This document shows positions 7,646 through 16,196 of a stretch of 64,000 nucleotides of DNA, piece after piece. Source of the DNA: Bacteroidota bacterium (lineage in GTDB: Bacteria; Bacteroidota; Bacteroidia; Chitinophagales; Saprospiraceae); assembly GCA_030147525.1 (NCBI GenBank), contig JASBVF010000053.1, forward strand, positions 1 to 64,000, written 5' to 3'. The notes beneath the pieces were generated by a model. That model did not search any database and was not told the DNA's origin. It saw only the letters and a program-made list of their open reading frames with translations. The stretch's first letter is position 1. Each line of letters begins with the position of its first letter. The position numbers and the translations under genes were made by a program.

Positions 7646-9427
7646 TCACATATAAATTGGCTTGTCCAGCTTTCTTGAAATGGTGAAGGCAGCATTGATC
7701 AGGCCGACATGACTAAAGGTTTGGGGGAAGTTACCCCATTGGCTTCCTGTTTTTTCGTCTACATCCTGACTGAACAGACCAAGGTGATTGCTGTGTGTCA
7801 GCAAGTTTTCAAAAATCTCAATGGCCTCGTCCGTCCGGTTCAGCTTTACCAGTGCTTCGACGTACCAGAAAGCACAAAGCAGGTAAGTCGATTGCTGGGG
7901 GCCGAAATCGTCGTCGTGATCGTAGCGGTAAAACAGCCCGCCACTTGCCATGAGATTTTCTTCCAAAACTTTGAGGTGCTGGCGGGTTTTGGCGCTATGT
8001 GGTTTCAGGTAGCCCATGTTGATGAGTTGGAGCAGGCTCGCATCCAGGTTTTTGGAACCGACGGCCTGGGTGTAAACGCCCCGTTCCTCATCGTAGCAGC
8101 GCTCAATGATTTCCGCCGCTTTTTTGATGAGTTTGCCAGCGTAGGTTTCCATTTTCCGGTCACCGGTCTGCCGGGCGATTTTGCGTGCTGCATGGCTTCC
8201 TGCCCAGTGAAACAGGGCTGTGTAGCAGTGCAGCTGAAAGATGCCCCGAAACTCCCAGAGTCCGTTGTCCGGCTCTTCGAGTGTTTGCTCGATCATCTCA
8301 AGGCAATGCTTGACGGTGCTCAAGAGCGTCTGGTTGCCTTCCTGTTTCAACCTCGCATCGGTGAAGAAGGGGAGCAGCGTGACGAGCACCTGGCCGTACA
8401 CATCGTTTTGAACATGCTCAAAGGCCTGGTTCCCGATCCGTACGGGCCGTTCGCCCCGGTAACCTTTTAACGGTAAAATTTTTTCAAGCGGATCTTTGTC
8501 CATGCCGATGGGGTAGAGTGGTTTCAGGCGGCGGTCTTCATTCAGGGCAATATTTTCAACGAAACCCGCAAAATCTTTCAAAACCCCAACATGTCCCAGG
8601 TCGTGCAACGACTTGAGTGTGTAGTAGGCATTGCGGAGCCAGCAGTAGCGAAAATCCCAGTTTCGGGTACTGCCGGGATATTCGGGCAGGCTCGTCGTCG
8701 GGGAAGCAATCACGGCGCCGGTGTCCTGGTACGTCATCAGCTTTAGCGTGAGTGATGAACGAATGACGGCTTCCTGGTGAAATTGCTCGATGGCTGTGTT
8801 GCGAACCCAGCGTTGCCAGTATTCGATGGTGTGATCGAGCATGTTTTCCACGGTTGAATCAAGCGGGCCTTCGAGCGGCACGCCCCAGGCGAGCACCATG
8901 TATTTTGTTTCACTTAAAACAAAAGCCTGCTCCTGGTGAATGTAGGTCAGTGGAATATTGGTGGTGAGCCGGAGTTGAGATTCCAGTCCTTCGAAGCGGA
9001 TGTGACTGCTTCCGAAGGTGGTCGTGGGCGTTATCTCGCCGTAATTTCCGACGGGGTTGCAGCTGACTTTGATTCTGGGCCTGCCCTCCAACGGAACGAT
9101 TTTACGGACGAGCATCAATGGTTTGTATATACGCTCGTATTTTATTAACCGTGGGGCAAAGTCGATGACTTTGTATTTGCCGTCCTCGCAGTTAAAAGTC
9201 GTTTCCAGTACATTGGTATTGAAGATGTATTGCTGGTCGGAGGTGTAGGTATCCCACTCGGGTTGTATGGAAAAACCTCCGCCTTTTTCTTCGTCGAGCA
9301 AGGTTCCGAAGAGGAAGCTGCTGTCAAATCTTGGCCAGCAAAGCCAGCCTACATTTGCGTGTCGATCAACCAGTGCGGAGAAAGCACTGTTGCCAATGAT
9401 GCCGTAGTTGTATTTGTGTTTAGTCAT
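7646..9427 (-). CDS. Glycoside hydrolase family 15 protein (glucoamylase/trehalase type)
   Basis: 593 residues, the normal length for cytosolic bacterial GH15 proteins with an N-terminal beta-sandwich (about 1-230) and a C-terminal (alpha/alpha)6 barrel. Family marks include YGIIGNSAFSALVD, RFDSSFLFG, TRNWDFRYCWLR, NDVYGQVLVTLL, the general-acid segment DNGLWEFRG and GNFPQTFSHVGLINAA. There is no signal peptide. Two residues usually acidic in the family read as amides: WLRN where WLRD is usual (near 8639), and LFSQD where L(L/F)SED is usual (near 7765). The second lies at the expected catalytic-base position, so activity may be altered or lost. Substrate (trehalose or alpha-glucan) is unknown. 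Confidence 0.88.
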   Translation of the reverse strand: MTKHKYNYGIIGNSAFSALVDRHANVGWLCWPRFDSSFLFGTLLDEEKGGGFSIQPEWDTYTSDQQYIFNTNVLETTFNCEDGKYKVIDFAPRLIKYERIYKPLMLVRKIVPLEGRPRIKVSCNPVGNYGEITPTTTFGSSHIRFEGLESQLRLTTNIPLTYIHQEQAFVLSETKYMVLAWGVPLEGPLDSTVENMLDHTIEYWQRWVRNTAIEQFHQEAVIRSSLTLKLMTYQDTGAVIASPTTSLPEYPGSTRNWDFRYCWLRNAYYTLKSLHDLGHVGVLKDFAGFVENIALNEDRRLKPLYPIGMDKDPLEKILPLKGYRGERPVRIGNQAFEHVQNDVYGQVLVTLLPFFTDARLKQEGNQTLLSTVKHCLEMIEQTLEEPDNGLWEFRGIFQLHCYTALFHWAGSHAARKIARQTGDRKMETYAGKLIKKAAEIIERCYDEERGVYTQAVGSKNLDASLLQLINMGYLKPHSAKTRQHLKVLEENLMASGGLFYRYDHDDDFGPQQSTYLLCAFWYVEALVKLNRTDEAIEIFENLLTHSNHLGLFSQDVDEKTGSQWGNFPQTFSHVGLINAAFTISRKLDKPIYM

Positions 9428-9494
9428 AAAATATGGTCTTGTTTGATTGCGGAAAGCAAATTTAGAAAGACGAAAGCAAGTTTGCGATTTTCGC

Positions 9495-9526
9495 TTGGTT
9501 GTTTAAGTGCTGAAGTCTTACTTTTG
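9495..9526 (+). promoter_or_regulatory. Bacteroidota-type promoter for DUF1573-yajC genes
   Basis: TACTTTTG (9519-9526) matches the -7 consensus TAnnTTTG exactly. A TTG (9495-9497) sits 21 bases upstream, as expected for the -33 element. Transcription would begin just before the DUF1573 start codon at 9552. A divergent TAAATTTG (minus strand, 9457-9464) could serve the GH15 gene. Confidence 0.6.
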
Positions 9527-9551
9527 CCGCTGATCTTGAAAAAACATAGCT

Positions 9552-10058
9552 ATGAAAAATATTTTTTCCACCATACTTTCCATTGTTTCACCCATTTTGC
9601 TGCTGGTTTTGGTAGCTGGATGTCAGGAGGAAGGCGATTCAGGGAAATCCGTTCAGGAAATTCAGACGGATGGAAAAATCAGTTCGATCATTCGCAGCCC
9701 CATCAGTGCAGACGGAAAGACAGATACGGTCAACGTTGCAAAAATGACCTTTGAAAACACGGTGTTTGATTTTGGTGAAGTGATGGAGGGGGAACTCGTA
9801 AAGCACGTTTTTAAATTTAAGAATACCGGAAAGGTACCACTCGTGATCAATAACGCACATTCGACCTGCGGGTGCACCGTTCCGGAATGGCCGAAACAGC
9901 CTATTCCGGCAGGTGAAGAGGGTGAAATCAAAGTGCAGTTTGACACCAAAGCAAAACACGATTTCCAGGAAAAGCCGGTCATCATTTCTGCCAATACCTA
10001 CCCTGCGAACACCACGGTTTATTTAAAAGGTTATGTCAATCCCAAGCGGGAGGACTGA
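9552..10058 (+). CDS. DUF1573 lipoprotein
   Basis: A 168-residue exported lipoprotein: an N-terminal hydrophobic stretch ends in the lipobox LVAGC. The rest is one Ig-like DUF1573 domain with FENTVFDFGEVMEGELVKH, the Cys-containing STCGCTVPEWPKQPI and GEIKVQFDTKAK. DUF1573 proteins are abundant in Bacteroidota; their role is unknown. Position directly before yajC is common in the phylum, and the three genes DUF1573, yajC and YbbR-like are co-directional with short gaps, consistent with an envelope operon. Confidence 0.85.
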   Translation: MKNIFSTILSIVSPILLLVLVAGCQEEGDSGKSVQEIQTDGKISSIIRSPISADGKTDTVNVAKMTFENTVFDFGEVMEGELVKHVFKFKNTGKVPLVINNAHSTCGCTVPEWPKQPIPAGEEGEIKVQFDTKAKHDFQEKPVIISANTYPANTTVYLKGYVNPKRED

Positions 10059-10226
10059 TATTTTCCGGTTGCGGCTTTATTTGGTTCGTTGTTGATCTTT
10101 TGTTGTCCGATTTCGTTTTACAGGATATGCCTTCGGGCATGAACAGAAGAAAAAAACGTGCGCTCGGGGATTAAAATCAACGGCTTACATTGAAGCCATC
10201 ATTTTTAAACAAAATACAGCATTAAC

Positions 10227-10568
10227 ATGCAAACATTTATTTTTATGCAAGCTGGCGGTAATGCCGGTCTTATCCAAATGCTCTTTTTCGGAGCTATCAT
10301 CCTGGTGTTCTGGTTGTTCATTCTCCGGCCTCAGTCAAAGCGCCAAAAAGAACAAACCAAATTTGCTGACTCCCTCGAAAAGGGCCAGGAGGTTGTGACC
10401 GCCAGTGGCATTTTAGGCAAGGTTAACAAAATTGAAGGTGACATTGTGACCCTCGAAGTGGGAACAAAAACTTACATCCGCATCACCAGAAGCGCCGTTT
10501 CAAAAGATATGACGGAGGGCTTATACGGTAATGAAAAAAAGAAAGGACCGGTAGAAGTAAGCGAGTAA
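10227..10568 (+). CDS. yajC: Preprotein translocase subunit YajC
   Basis: Small inner-membrane accessory of the SecDF-YajC complex that assists Sec export. The 113-residue protein has one transmembrane helix (about residues 12-32, LIQMLFFGAIILVFWLFILR). It is followed by the family signature RPQSKRQKEQTKFADSLEKG and the small beta domain VVTASGILGKVNKIEGDIV. Length is typical. A UUCG-type hairpin (10127-10140, ATGCC TTCG GGCAT) lies in the 5' spacer. Confidence 0.93.
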   Translation: MQTFIFMQAGGNAGLIQMLFFGAIILVFWLFILRPQSKRQKEQTKFADSLEKGQEVVTASGILGKVNKIEGDIVTLEVGTKTYIRITRSAVSKDMTEGLYGNEKKKGPVEVSE

Positions 10569-10661
10569 CGGGCTCAAATGTTTATCTGGTTTGTTGAACA
10601 TTTTGAGGCAGCCGTTTTTCTTTAAACAGATACATCAAATTAATAAACCAGACAATCGCCC

Positions 10662-11624
10662 ATGTGGCAAAAAATCCACGACACAGCATCTTCTCTGGTA
10701 AAAAAATTCCGGTTTTCTATAGGCCGTGAGCGGGCGATACTCCTCATTTGCATGGGTATCGCCCTCTTGTTTTGGTTGTTTGTCAAACTTTCCAAAACGT
10801 ATCAGACCTCCAGGATGGTGTCATTGGAATACCGCCTTCCAATGGGTATGCAATTCCAGGACCCGCCGCCTTCCGGCCTGGAAACTACTTTCTCAGGTAC
10901 CGGCTGGGATTTGCTTTCTAATTATTTATTCCGTCGTAATCCCAAGGTTATTTTTGACTTGCCAGCCATGATGCGGCAGGAAATCGAAAGGCCGGAAATC
11001 ATCAGCAAGATTGAGGAAAGCATCTCAATAGATGTGGTTGACCTCAGCCGCAATTATCTTTTTTTTCTCCTTGATTCCACGGACTCCAAAACTGTCAAAA
11101 TCGAGCTGGATGCCGACATTTCTTTCAGCCCTGACTTCAGTTACCGGGACTCCATCCGGTTGTCGCCTGACAGTGTCACGATCTATGGCACGGCATCGCT
11201 TCTCCAAAAGATTTCTTCCATTAAAACAGAGAGTTTTGTTCTGAAAAACCTGGAAGCAGATGTCAGAAAAGAGCTGAAAGTTGTAAACCCAAAACCTGAC
11301 CTGCTTCGCTTGTCCGACGATAGGGCCGAGGTCTTTGTGCCGGTGGAGCAATTTACCGAAAAGACCTTCAAAATACCCATCCTCATGGTAAATACCAGGG
11401 ACAGCATTGCGATCGTACCCTCTACTGCCGAAATAAAATGCGTTGTCGGGTTAAACCGCTACGACGAGCTGTATGAGTCGGACTTTGTGATTGAAGCAGA
11501 TTTTGAAAATGTCTACAACCTTCGACAGCAAAATACCGTCCCGTTAACCCTGATTAGCCGTCCGGTCTGGGTCCGCTCTGTGGAATTTTTTCCAAAATCC
11601 GTCGAATACTTGATCATTCAGTAG
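10662..11624 (+). CDS. YbbR-like (CdaR-type) membrane protein
   Basis: A 320-residue protein with a basic N-terminus, one transmembrane helix at about 23-40 (RAILLICMGIALLFWLFVKL), then extracytoplasmic beta-rich repeats resembling YbbR domains: LEYRLPMGMQFQDPPPSGLETTFSG and PDSVTIYGTASLLQKISSIKTE. In Firmicutes YbbR/CdaR regulates the diadenylate cyclase CdaA; in Bacteroidota the role is less clear. It follows yajC by about 90 bp on the same strand, an arrangement common in the phylum. Identity as YbbR-like rests on fold pattern and context. Confidence 0.7.
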   Translation: MWQKIHDTASSLVKKFRFSIGRERAILLICMGIALLFWLFVKLSKTYQTSRMVSLEYRLPMGMQFQDPPPSGLETTFSGTGWDLLSNYLFRRNPKVIFDLPAMMRQEIERPEIISKIEESISIDVVDLSRNYLFFLLDSTDSKTVKIELDADISFSPDFSYRDSIRLSPDSVTIYGTASLLQKISSIKTESFVLKNLEADVRKELKVVNPKPDLLRLSDDRAEVFVPVEQFTEKTFKIPILMVNTRDSIAIVPSTAEIKCVVGLNRYDELYESDFVIEADFENVYNLRQQNTVPLTLISRPVWVRSVEFFPKSVEYLIIQ

Positions 11625-11767
11625 GTTTAAATCGTTCTTTTTGCAGACCCACACCGGAAACAATCCGGTAGCATGATTCCTAAATAAGATTGAAACAAGG
11701 TGGGTTTTGTTGAAATCCTGAATGAATTCGGCACTACAACGGAAATCTAAAACAAACTACATACTAC

Positions 11768-12550
11768 ATGATACTCCTCAAAATTATTGGTATAGTCATA
11801 CTTATCGTAGCTGCGCTCTTAGTACTGGCTTATATCATCCAACCGGCCCTGCTGACACTACCTTACACTACCTTCATTTCATTTTTTGTAAAAAACCCGC
11901 CCTACCTGGATGTCAGAGAACACTTTCCTCAGCACGAGATCCTGCTGAAAAACTGGAAGACGATCCGGGAAGAACTTGAAGAGGTGCTGAAAAACGATCA
12001 GAACGTACCCAAATTCCACGAAGTGGATGGCATCCAGCGCTTTATTTCTGCCCGGGACGATGTACCCTGGCGTACCTTCATCATCAAAGCTTACGATAAA
12101 TGGCTGGACGCAAATGCCGCAAAAGTTCCAAAAACAGCAGCACTGTTGCGTGAAATGCCACGGATTACCACCGCCATGTTTTCCATTCTGGATGGCGGCA
12201 AACACATTCCGCCGCACATGGGTTTTTTCAAAGGCGTATTGCGGTATCACCTTGGTCTGATGGTCCCCGACGACGCTCCCTGTTACATTCTTGTCGGTGG
12301 TAAAAAATATGAATGGAAAGAAGGCGAAGACGTGTTGTTCGATGATACTTACCTGCATGAAGTGTGGAACAAAAGTTCCGGCCGCCGGGTCGTACTTTTT
12401 TGCGATGTTTACCGGGAGAAAAACCTGCCAGGCTGGGTTCAATCCGCCAATCGCTGGATGTTTAACCTGTTGAGCAGCTCCAACCGGCTGACCAGGGCTC
12501 TGAAAAAAGCCGAAGTCACCCAGGATATCAAGCAGCCATACCCTGCGTAA
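11768..12550 (+). CDS. Aspartyl/asparaginyl beta-hydroxylase family protein
   Basis: A Fe(II)/2-oxoglutarate dioxygenase-like protein of the AspH family, 260 residues. A membrane anchor lies at residues 3-27 (LKIIGIVILIVAALLVLAYII), so the catalytic part is probably tethered to the membrane. The active-site pattern is the family's two-histidine type: IPPHMGFFKGVLRYHLGL, then FDDTYLHEVWNKSSGRRVV with the second His and the 2-oxoglutarate-binding Arg. Glycine sits where other dioxygenases have Asp, as usual in AspH. Homologous bacterial proteins include LpxO-type lipid A hydroxylases, so a lipid substrate is as likely as a protein one. Confidence 0.82.
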   Translation: MILLKIIGIVILIVAALLVLAYIIQPALLTLPYTTFISFFVKNPPYLDVREHFPQHEILLKNWKTIREELEEVLKNDQNVPKFHEVDGIQRFISARDDVPWRTFIIKAYDKWLDANAAKVPKTAALLREMPRITTAMFSILDGGKHIPPHMGFFKGVLRYHLGLMVPDDAPCYILVGGKKYEWKEGEDVLFDDTYLHEVWNKSSGRRVVLFCDVYREKNLPGWVQSANRWMFNLLSSSNRLTRALKKAEVTQDIKQPYPA

Positions 12551-12637
12551 AAACTGAATGGAACGGAGCTGTGTCCACCTTCAAATATCCCGGTCATGTT
12601 GAAGTTTGGACAAAAATTTAGTTTGAAAAAATTAAGG

Positions 12638-13324
12638 ATGAAAATATTGCTTGTCGCAGCCACGCCTTTCGAAATCGCCCCGTTGCGGGAGCATTTGAAC
12701 ACTGATTTCGAACGGATTTCTGATTTTTATTTTAAAAAAGAAAACCTCGAAGTGCAAATCCTGATCACCGGAGTGGGCATGACGTACACCGGCTTTGCCC
12801 TTGGTCACACGCTGGCCAGGCAGTCGTATGATCTGGCGGTGAATGCAGGAATTGCCGGGTCCTATCATCAAAAATTAAAGTTGGGAGAGGTGGTGCATGT
12901 GGTTTCAGAGCGCTTCGCTGACCTGGGGGTTGAGGAAGCCGACGGATCCTTCACGGATGTACACGAACTGGGCCTGCTCGATCCGAACCAGGCGCCATTT
13001 CAAAATGGTGAGCTTCGCAATGACAGCGCTACCGGTTACGATTTTTTACCCAAATGCAAAGGGCTGACCGTCAATAAAGTACACGGAACAGCAGCAAGTA
13101 TTGAAGCAATTCGGAAAAAATACACGGCCGATGTGGAGACCATGGAAGGCGCAGGTTTTTTCCTGGCCTGTCTGATATCGAAAGTTGCTTTCCTCGAAAT
13201 CCGCTCCATTTCCAACTACGTTGAACCCCGCAACCGGGAAGCCTGGAACCTTCCGCTGGCCATCGAAAACCTTAACAAGGTGCTCATCGATATACTGCAA
13301 GCTTTCCGGGAGAACGGCGATTAG
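12638..13324 (+). CDS. mqnB: Futalosine hydrolase MqnB
   Basis: Cleaves futalosine to hypoxanthine and dehypoxanthine futalosine in the alternative menaquinone route. It belongs to the MTA/SAH nucleosidase-like fold. Visible marks are the start MKILLVAATPFEIAPLR, ITGVGMTYTGFALGH, VNAGIAGSYHQKLKLG and the purine-binding VETMEGAGFFLACL. The ATG at 12638 gives 228 residues; the frame upstream to 12596 has no ATG and no conserved start. No other mqn gene is in the window. Distinction from other nucleosidases rests on the ATPFEI start and the GAGFF segment. Confidence 0.82.
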   Translation: MKILLVAATPFEIAPLREHLNTDFERISDFYFKKENLEVQILITGVGMTYTGFALGHTLARQSYDLAVNAGIAGSYHQKLKLGEVVHVVSERFADLGVEEADGSFTDVHELGLLDPNQAPFQNGELRNDSATGYDFLPKCKGLTVNKVHGTAASIEAIRKKYTADVETMEGAGFFLACLISKVAFLEIRSISNYVEPRNREAWNLPLAIENLNKVLIDILQAFRENGD

Positions 13325-13328
13325 AGCC

Positions 13329-13371
13329 CATCCTCCATCCCTCATCCCTGATCCTTCATCCCTCGTCTCCA
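13329..13371. repeat. CATCCCT tandem word repeat
   Basis: Variants of CATCCCT recur five times with 7-11-nt spacing, starting five bases after the mqnB stop. The minus-strand DUF3810 gene ends inside it, so its last eight residues (RRGMKDQG) are encoded by the repeat. Confidence 0.6.
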
Positions 13372-14436
13372 TGCCGCCACCAGTATGACCACCCGGTCAT
13401 AGTTTTTCAGCCCCTCGTGAATGCCCTGCGCATGCAGATAAGCGGTGTAAGCAGCATCCCTGACTGCAGGTAAAATATCGGGATATTTTTCCATCTCCCG
13501 GCGGATGGCGGCAATGTCGGATTTCATGCCGGCAGGTAAGGCTTCGTACAATTCGAGGTAATCTTCAGGGCGGAAAAACCGGTACTCTGCGGCCACGTAA
13601 CGCCAGTAGTAGAGAGAACCCACGTAATTCAAAAACACATCATCAGATTGCGTGCAGGCCAGGTAAGCCAAAAAATTGCAGGTGCCTTCATCGCCAAATC
13701 CGTAGGCATGCGACATTTCATGGACCATGACGAACGGGAGCTGAAGGTAGTGCAATCCCGGATCAATGTTGCCTTCGCCGGTGAACGGAATGTAAACGCC
13801 CGCCGTGCTGATGCGCAAAAGCATGCCTTTCGGCCAAAGCAATCTACCACGAACCTTGCCTGGGGTAGGGTAGTCCCTGCTATTAAGGAACCTGGTTAGT
13901 TCTCCCCGCATTTTATCTTCAAGGTTGTAGGGAACCAATTCTTCCGGCACCACGCTGTCGCCGGCACCCGGCAACATGGCTCGCATACGAAGTACTTCCG
14001 TGGTTGCAGCGTCCAGTTCGATGCGCAATTCATCGGCCGTCAGAGGTTCAGGCGAGATGCCGAGTGAATTCTCAAGAGGCTCTCTTCCGTAATTAAAACC
14101 CCAAAGGATTTGAAAAAAGAAGATGACGCCTCCGGCAAAAGCAAGCAACGAGAGCGAACTGCTCAGCAGCCGCCGGGGCCATTTAGTTTTATTTTTAAAA
14201 AATTCCTTCAGCGAAAAAAACAACCAGCCCAGTAAAATGAAAAAAAGCAGGTAAACAGAGGCAAACGGCAGCCAGCTGTTTAGCCCTGTGAACATCCAGC
14301 GGATGCCAATGAAAATGGTACGGCTGTAATATTGCTCGACAAAACCGGGTGGCATGATGGAACTCAGCGTCATGGTAAGTAGGCCGAGCAGTATCCAGAT
14401 GAATTTTTTGTTGAAAAGTATTTTTTTCCAGTGCAT
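13342..14436 (-). CDS. DUF3810 family membrane protein with HExxH motif
   Basis: A 364-residue protein with three transmembrane helices near residues 9-30, 47-72 and 92-115, then a soluble domain. Within it VMVHEMSHAYGFGDEGTCNF presents HEMSH (HExxH) with a downstream Glu, the layout of a gluzincin-type zinc metalloprotease; DUF3810 proteins are Bacteroidota-specific and uncharacterised. I start at MHWKKILFNKKF (14436); the frame continues to 14577 but that part overlaps the divergent gene. The last eight residues are encoded by a tandem repeat, suggesting a relocated stop codon. Confidence 0.8.
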   Translation of the reverse strand: MHWKKILFNKKFIWILLGLLTMTLSSIMPPGFVEQYYSRTIFIGIRWMFTGLNSWLPFASVYLLFFILLGWLFFSLKEFFKNKTKWPRRLLSSSLSLLAFAGGVIFFFQILWGFNYGREPLENSLGISPEPLTADELRIELDAATTEVLRMRAMLPGAGDSVVPEELVPYNLEDKMRGELTRFLNSRDYPTPGKVRGRLLWPKGMLLRISTAGVYIPFTGEGNIDPGLHYLQLPFVMVHEMSHAYGFGDEGTCNFLAYLACTQSDDVFLNYVGSLYYWRYVAAEYRFFRPEDYLELYEALPAGMKSDIAAIRREMEKYPDILPAVRDAAYTAYLHAQGIHEGLKNYDRVVILVAAWRRGMKDQG

Positions 14437-14482
14437 GGTGATTCTTGTGGAAATGGCATTTTTGCAAAAAAAGACATTTCCG

Positions 14483-15079
14483 ATGATGCAACAACAATTT
14501 TTTACAACAGTCATCCGGGTCAGCCTGTTCGCCGGCGCACTTGCTTTAAGCGCATGCGGGAGCGACACCCCGGCCAACCACGATTCGGCGCTGCCTCACA
14601 ATAAAATGGCCAACCCCGGTGATTTATCGGAAGCGGAATCTCAGAAATTGATAGAGGCACGTGGGAAATCGGCACAGGCAATGACGCCGGCAGGCCTGGA
14701 AGGCTTCATCCGGTACGATTCTGCACAGGTTGTTGCCGTGAACTTCTGGAAACGGGATTGCATACCCTGCCTCAACCTTCAACTATACCTCCAGCGGATA
14801 CAGGCAAAAGAGGGGGCTGCTAAATTGACCATTCTTTCGGTCAATCTCGATGAAAGCAGTGAAATGGACCAGGTGAATCTCGCTCTCCGCACGGCCGGAT
14901 TTACGACCCCCGTCTTTCAAATTGATGACAAGAAAAACCTGGGGCAAAAACTTGGGCTCAAATGGGATGGCAGTCTGCCTGCCATTGCGGTCTACAGCCA
15001 GGGTGAACTGGAAGTGCTTTTCCGGCAGGAGTTTGCTGAAAATGAGCTGAACGCAGTGCTACAGCCTTATTTTCTTTGA
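14483..15079 (+). CDS. Thioredoxin-fold lipoprotein
   Basis: 198 residues starting at the double Met (14483). The hydrophobic N-terminus ends in LALSACGS, a lipobox. The domain holds VVAVNFWKRDCIPCLNLQLY, a CxxC redox motif in the thioredoxin-like position, followed by TILSVNLDESSEM and the cis-Pro region SLPAIAVYSQGEL, resembling TlpA/ResA-type periplasmic thiol oxidoreductases. It is divergent from the DUF3810 gene across only 46 bp. The partner cannot be inferred. Confidence 0.78.
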   Translation: MMQQQFFTTVIRVSLFAGALALSACGSDTPANHDSALPHNKMANPGDLSEAESQKLIEARGKSAQAMTPAGLEGFIRYDSAQVVAVNFWKRDCIPCLNLQLYLQRIQAKEGAAKLTILSVNLDESSEMDQVNLALRTAGFTTPVFQIDDKKNLGQKLGLKWDGSLPAIAVYSQGELEVLFRQEFAENELNAVLQPYFL

Positions 15080-15101
15080 AATCAAAAACCTGCGGATTCC
15101 C

Positions 15102-15109
15102 TATTTTTG
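15102..15109 (+). promoter_or_regulatory. -7 box before the aldo/keto reductase gene
   Basis: TATTTTTG fits TAnnTTTG exactly and lies 47 nt upstream of the start codon. A TTTG at 15075-15078 is 23 bases upstream, slightly wider than the usual 19-21. Confidence 0.45.
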
Positions 15110-15121
15110 ACCCACTCTGAC

Positions 15122-15149
15122 AACACATAAACACATAAATCTATAAACA
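15122..15149. repeat. Short A/C-rich tandem word before the AKR start codon
   Basis: AACACATAA, ACACATAAA and TCTATAAAC follow one another with period about 9. The tract ends a few bases before the ATG at 15157. It resembles the word repeats found before several other genes of the window but has no inverted partner. Confidence 0.4.
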
Positions 15150-15156
15150 CCATCAA

Positions 15157-16128
15157 ATGAGATACAGACGTTTTGGACGCACTAACTGGAAAGTCAGCGA
15201 GATCGGCTACGGTATGTGGGGCCTTGCTGCCTGGACGGATACCGACCGTGCTGAAGCCATCAAATCCCTCGATCGCTCGGTGGAGTTAGGCTGCAATTTT
15301 TACGACACAGCCTGGGCTTACGCTGCCGGACTGAGTGAGAAAATTCTCGGTGATTTAATCAAAAGAAACAGCGATAAAAAGCTGTATGTTGCCACGAAAA
15401 TTCCGCCCAAAAACCGCATCTGGCCTTCTCGCAGGGAGTTCAGCCTGGATGAGGTTTTTCCCTCGGATTACATTGTCGAGTATGTGGAGAAAAGCCTGCA
15501 AAATCTCGGTTTGGAACAAATCGACCTCATGCAGTTCCACGTATGGGAAGACGGCTGGGCCGGCCGGGATGAATGGAAAGATGCCATCCAAAAGCTCACC
15601 CAACAGGGAAAAGTTGAACGCTGGGGCATCAGCATCAACCGCTGGGAACCGGACAACAGCCTCGAAACCCTGCGCACTGGTCTCATCGATGCAGTGCAGG
15701 TGATTTACAATATTTTTGATCAAAACCCGGAGGATAACCTCTTCCCGCTTTGCAAACAGCTGGATATCGGCGTGATCGCCAGGGTGCCTTTCGACGAGGG
15801 TACGCTGACGGGGACTTTCACCAAGGAAACGACTTTCCCGAAGGATGACTGGCGCTCCACGTACTTTGTGCCGGAAAATCTCCATGCCAGCGTGGAGCAT
15901 GCCGATGCGTTGCGGCCCGTCATCCCGCCCAAAATGACCATGGCCGAAATGGCGCTGCGTTTCATCCTCAGTAACCCCGATGTACACACGACCATCCCCG
16001 GTATGCGGAAAATGCGGCATGTGGAAATGAATATCGCCACGAGCGATGGCATCGGGTTGAAATACGACACGCTGCACGAGCTGAAAAAACACCGGTGGGA
16101 ACGGACGCCGACGTCGTGGTCGCAGTGA
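15157..16128 (+). CDS. Aldo/keto reductase
   Basis: NADPH-dependent oxidoreductase of 323 residues with the (beta/alpha)8 family pattern. The catalytic Asp and Tyr are in NFYDTAWAYAAGLSEKILG, the Lys in YVATKIPPKNR and the His in LMQFHVWEDG. The nucleotide-binding end shows PDVHTTIPGMRKMRHVEMN. The start RYRRFGRTNWKVSEIGYG is typical of YajO/YccK-like members. The physiological substrate is unknown. It is monocistronic, with its own -7 box and an inverted repeat after its stop. Confidence 0.92.
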   Translation: MRYRRFGRTNWKVSEIGYGMWGLAAWTDTDRAEAIKSLDRSVELGCNFYDTAWAYAAGLSEKILGDLIKRNSDKKLYVATKIPPKNRIWPSRREFSLDEVFPSDYIVEYVEKSLQNLGLEQIDLMQFHVWEDGWAGRDEWKDAIQKLTQQGKVERWGISINRWEPDNSLETLRTGLIDAVQVIYNIFDQNPEDNLFPLCKQLDIGVIARVPFDEGTLTGTFTKETTFPKDDWRSTYFVPENLHASVEHADALRPVIPPKMTMAEMALRFILSNPDVHTTIPGMRKMRHVEMNIATSDGIGLKYDTLHELKKHRWERTPTSWSQ

Positions 16129-16139
16129 AATGGGGAATT

Positions 16140-16196
16140 GGTAAATTAGTGAATTGGTGAGGGGCCCGGCCTAATTTACCAATTCACTAATTTACC
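16140..16196. repeat. Inverted repeat, 19-bp perfect stem (word D)
   Basis: The left arm 16140-16158 (GGTAAATTAGTGAATTGGT) is the exact reverse complement of the right arm 16178-16196. The right arm overlaps the stop codon of the DUF4846 gene. It lies between convergent genes and may end transcription both ways. The 25 bases 16173-16197 occur unchanged at 57033-57057 before hisH. Confidence 0.85.
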
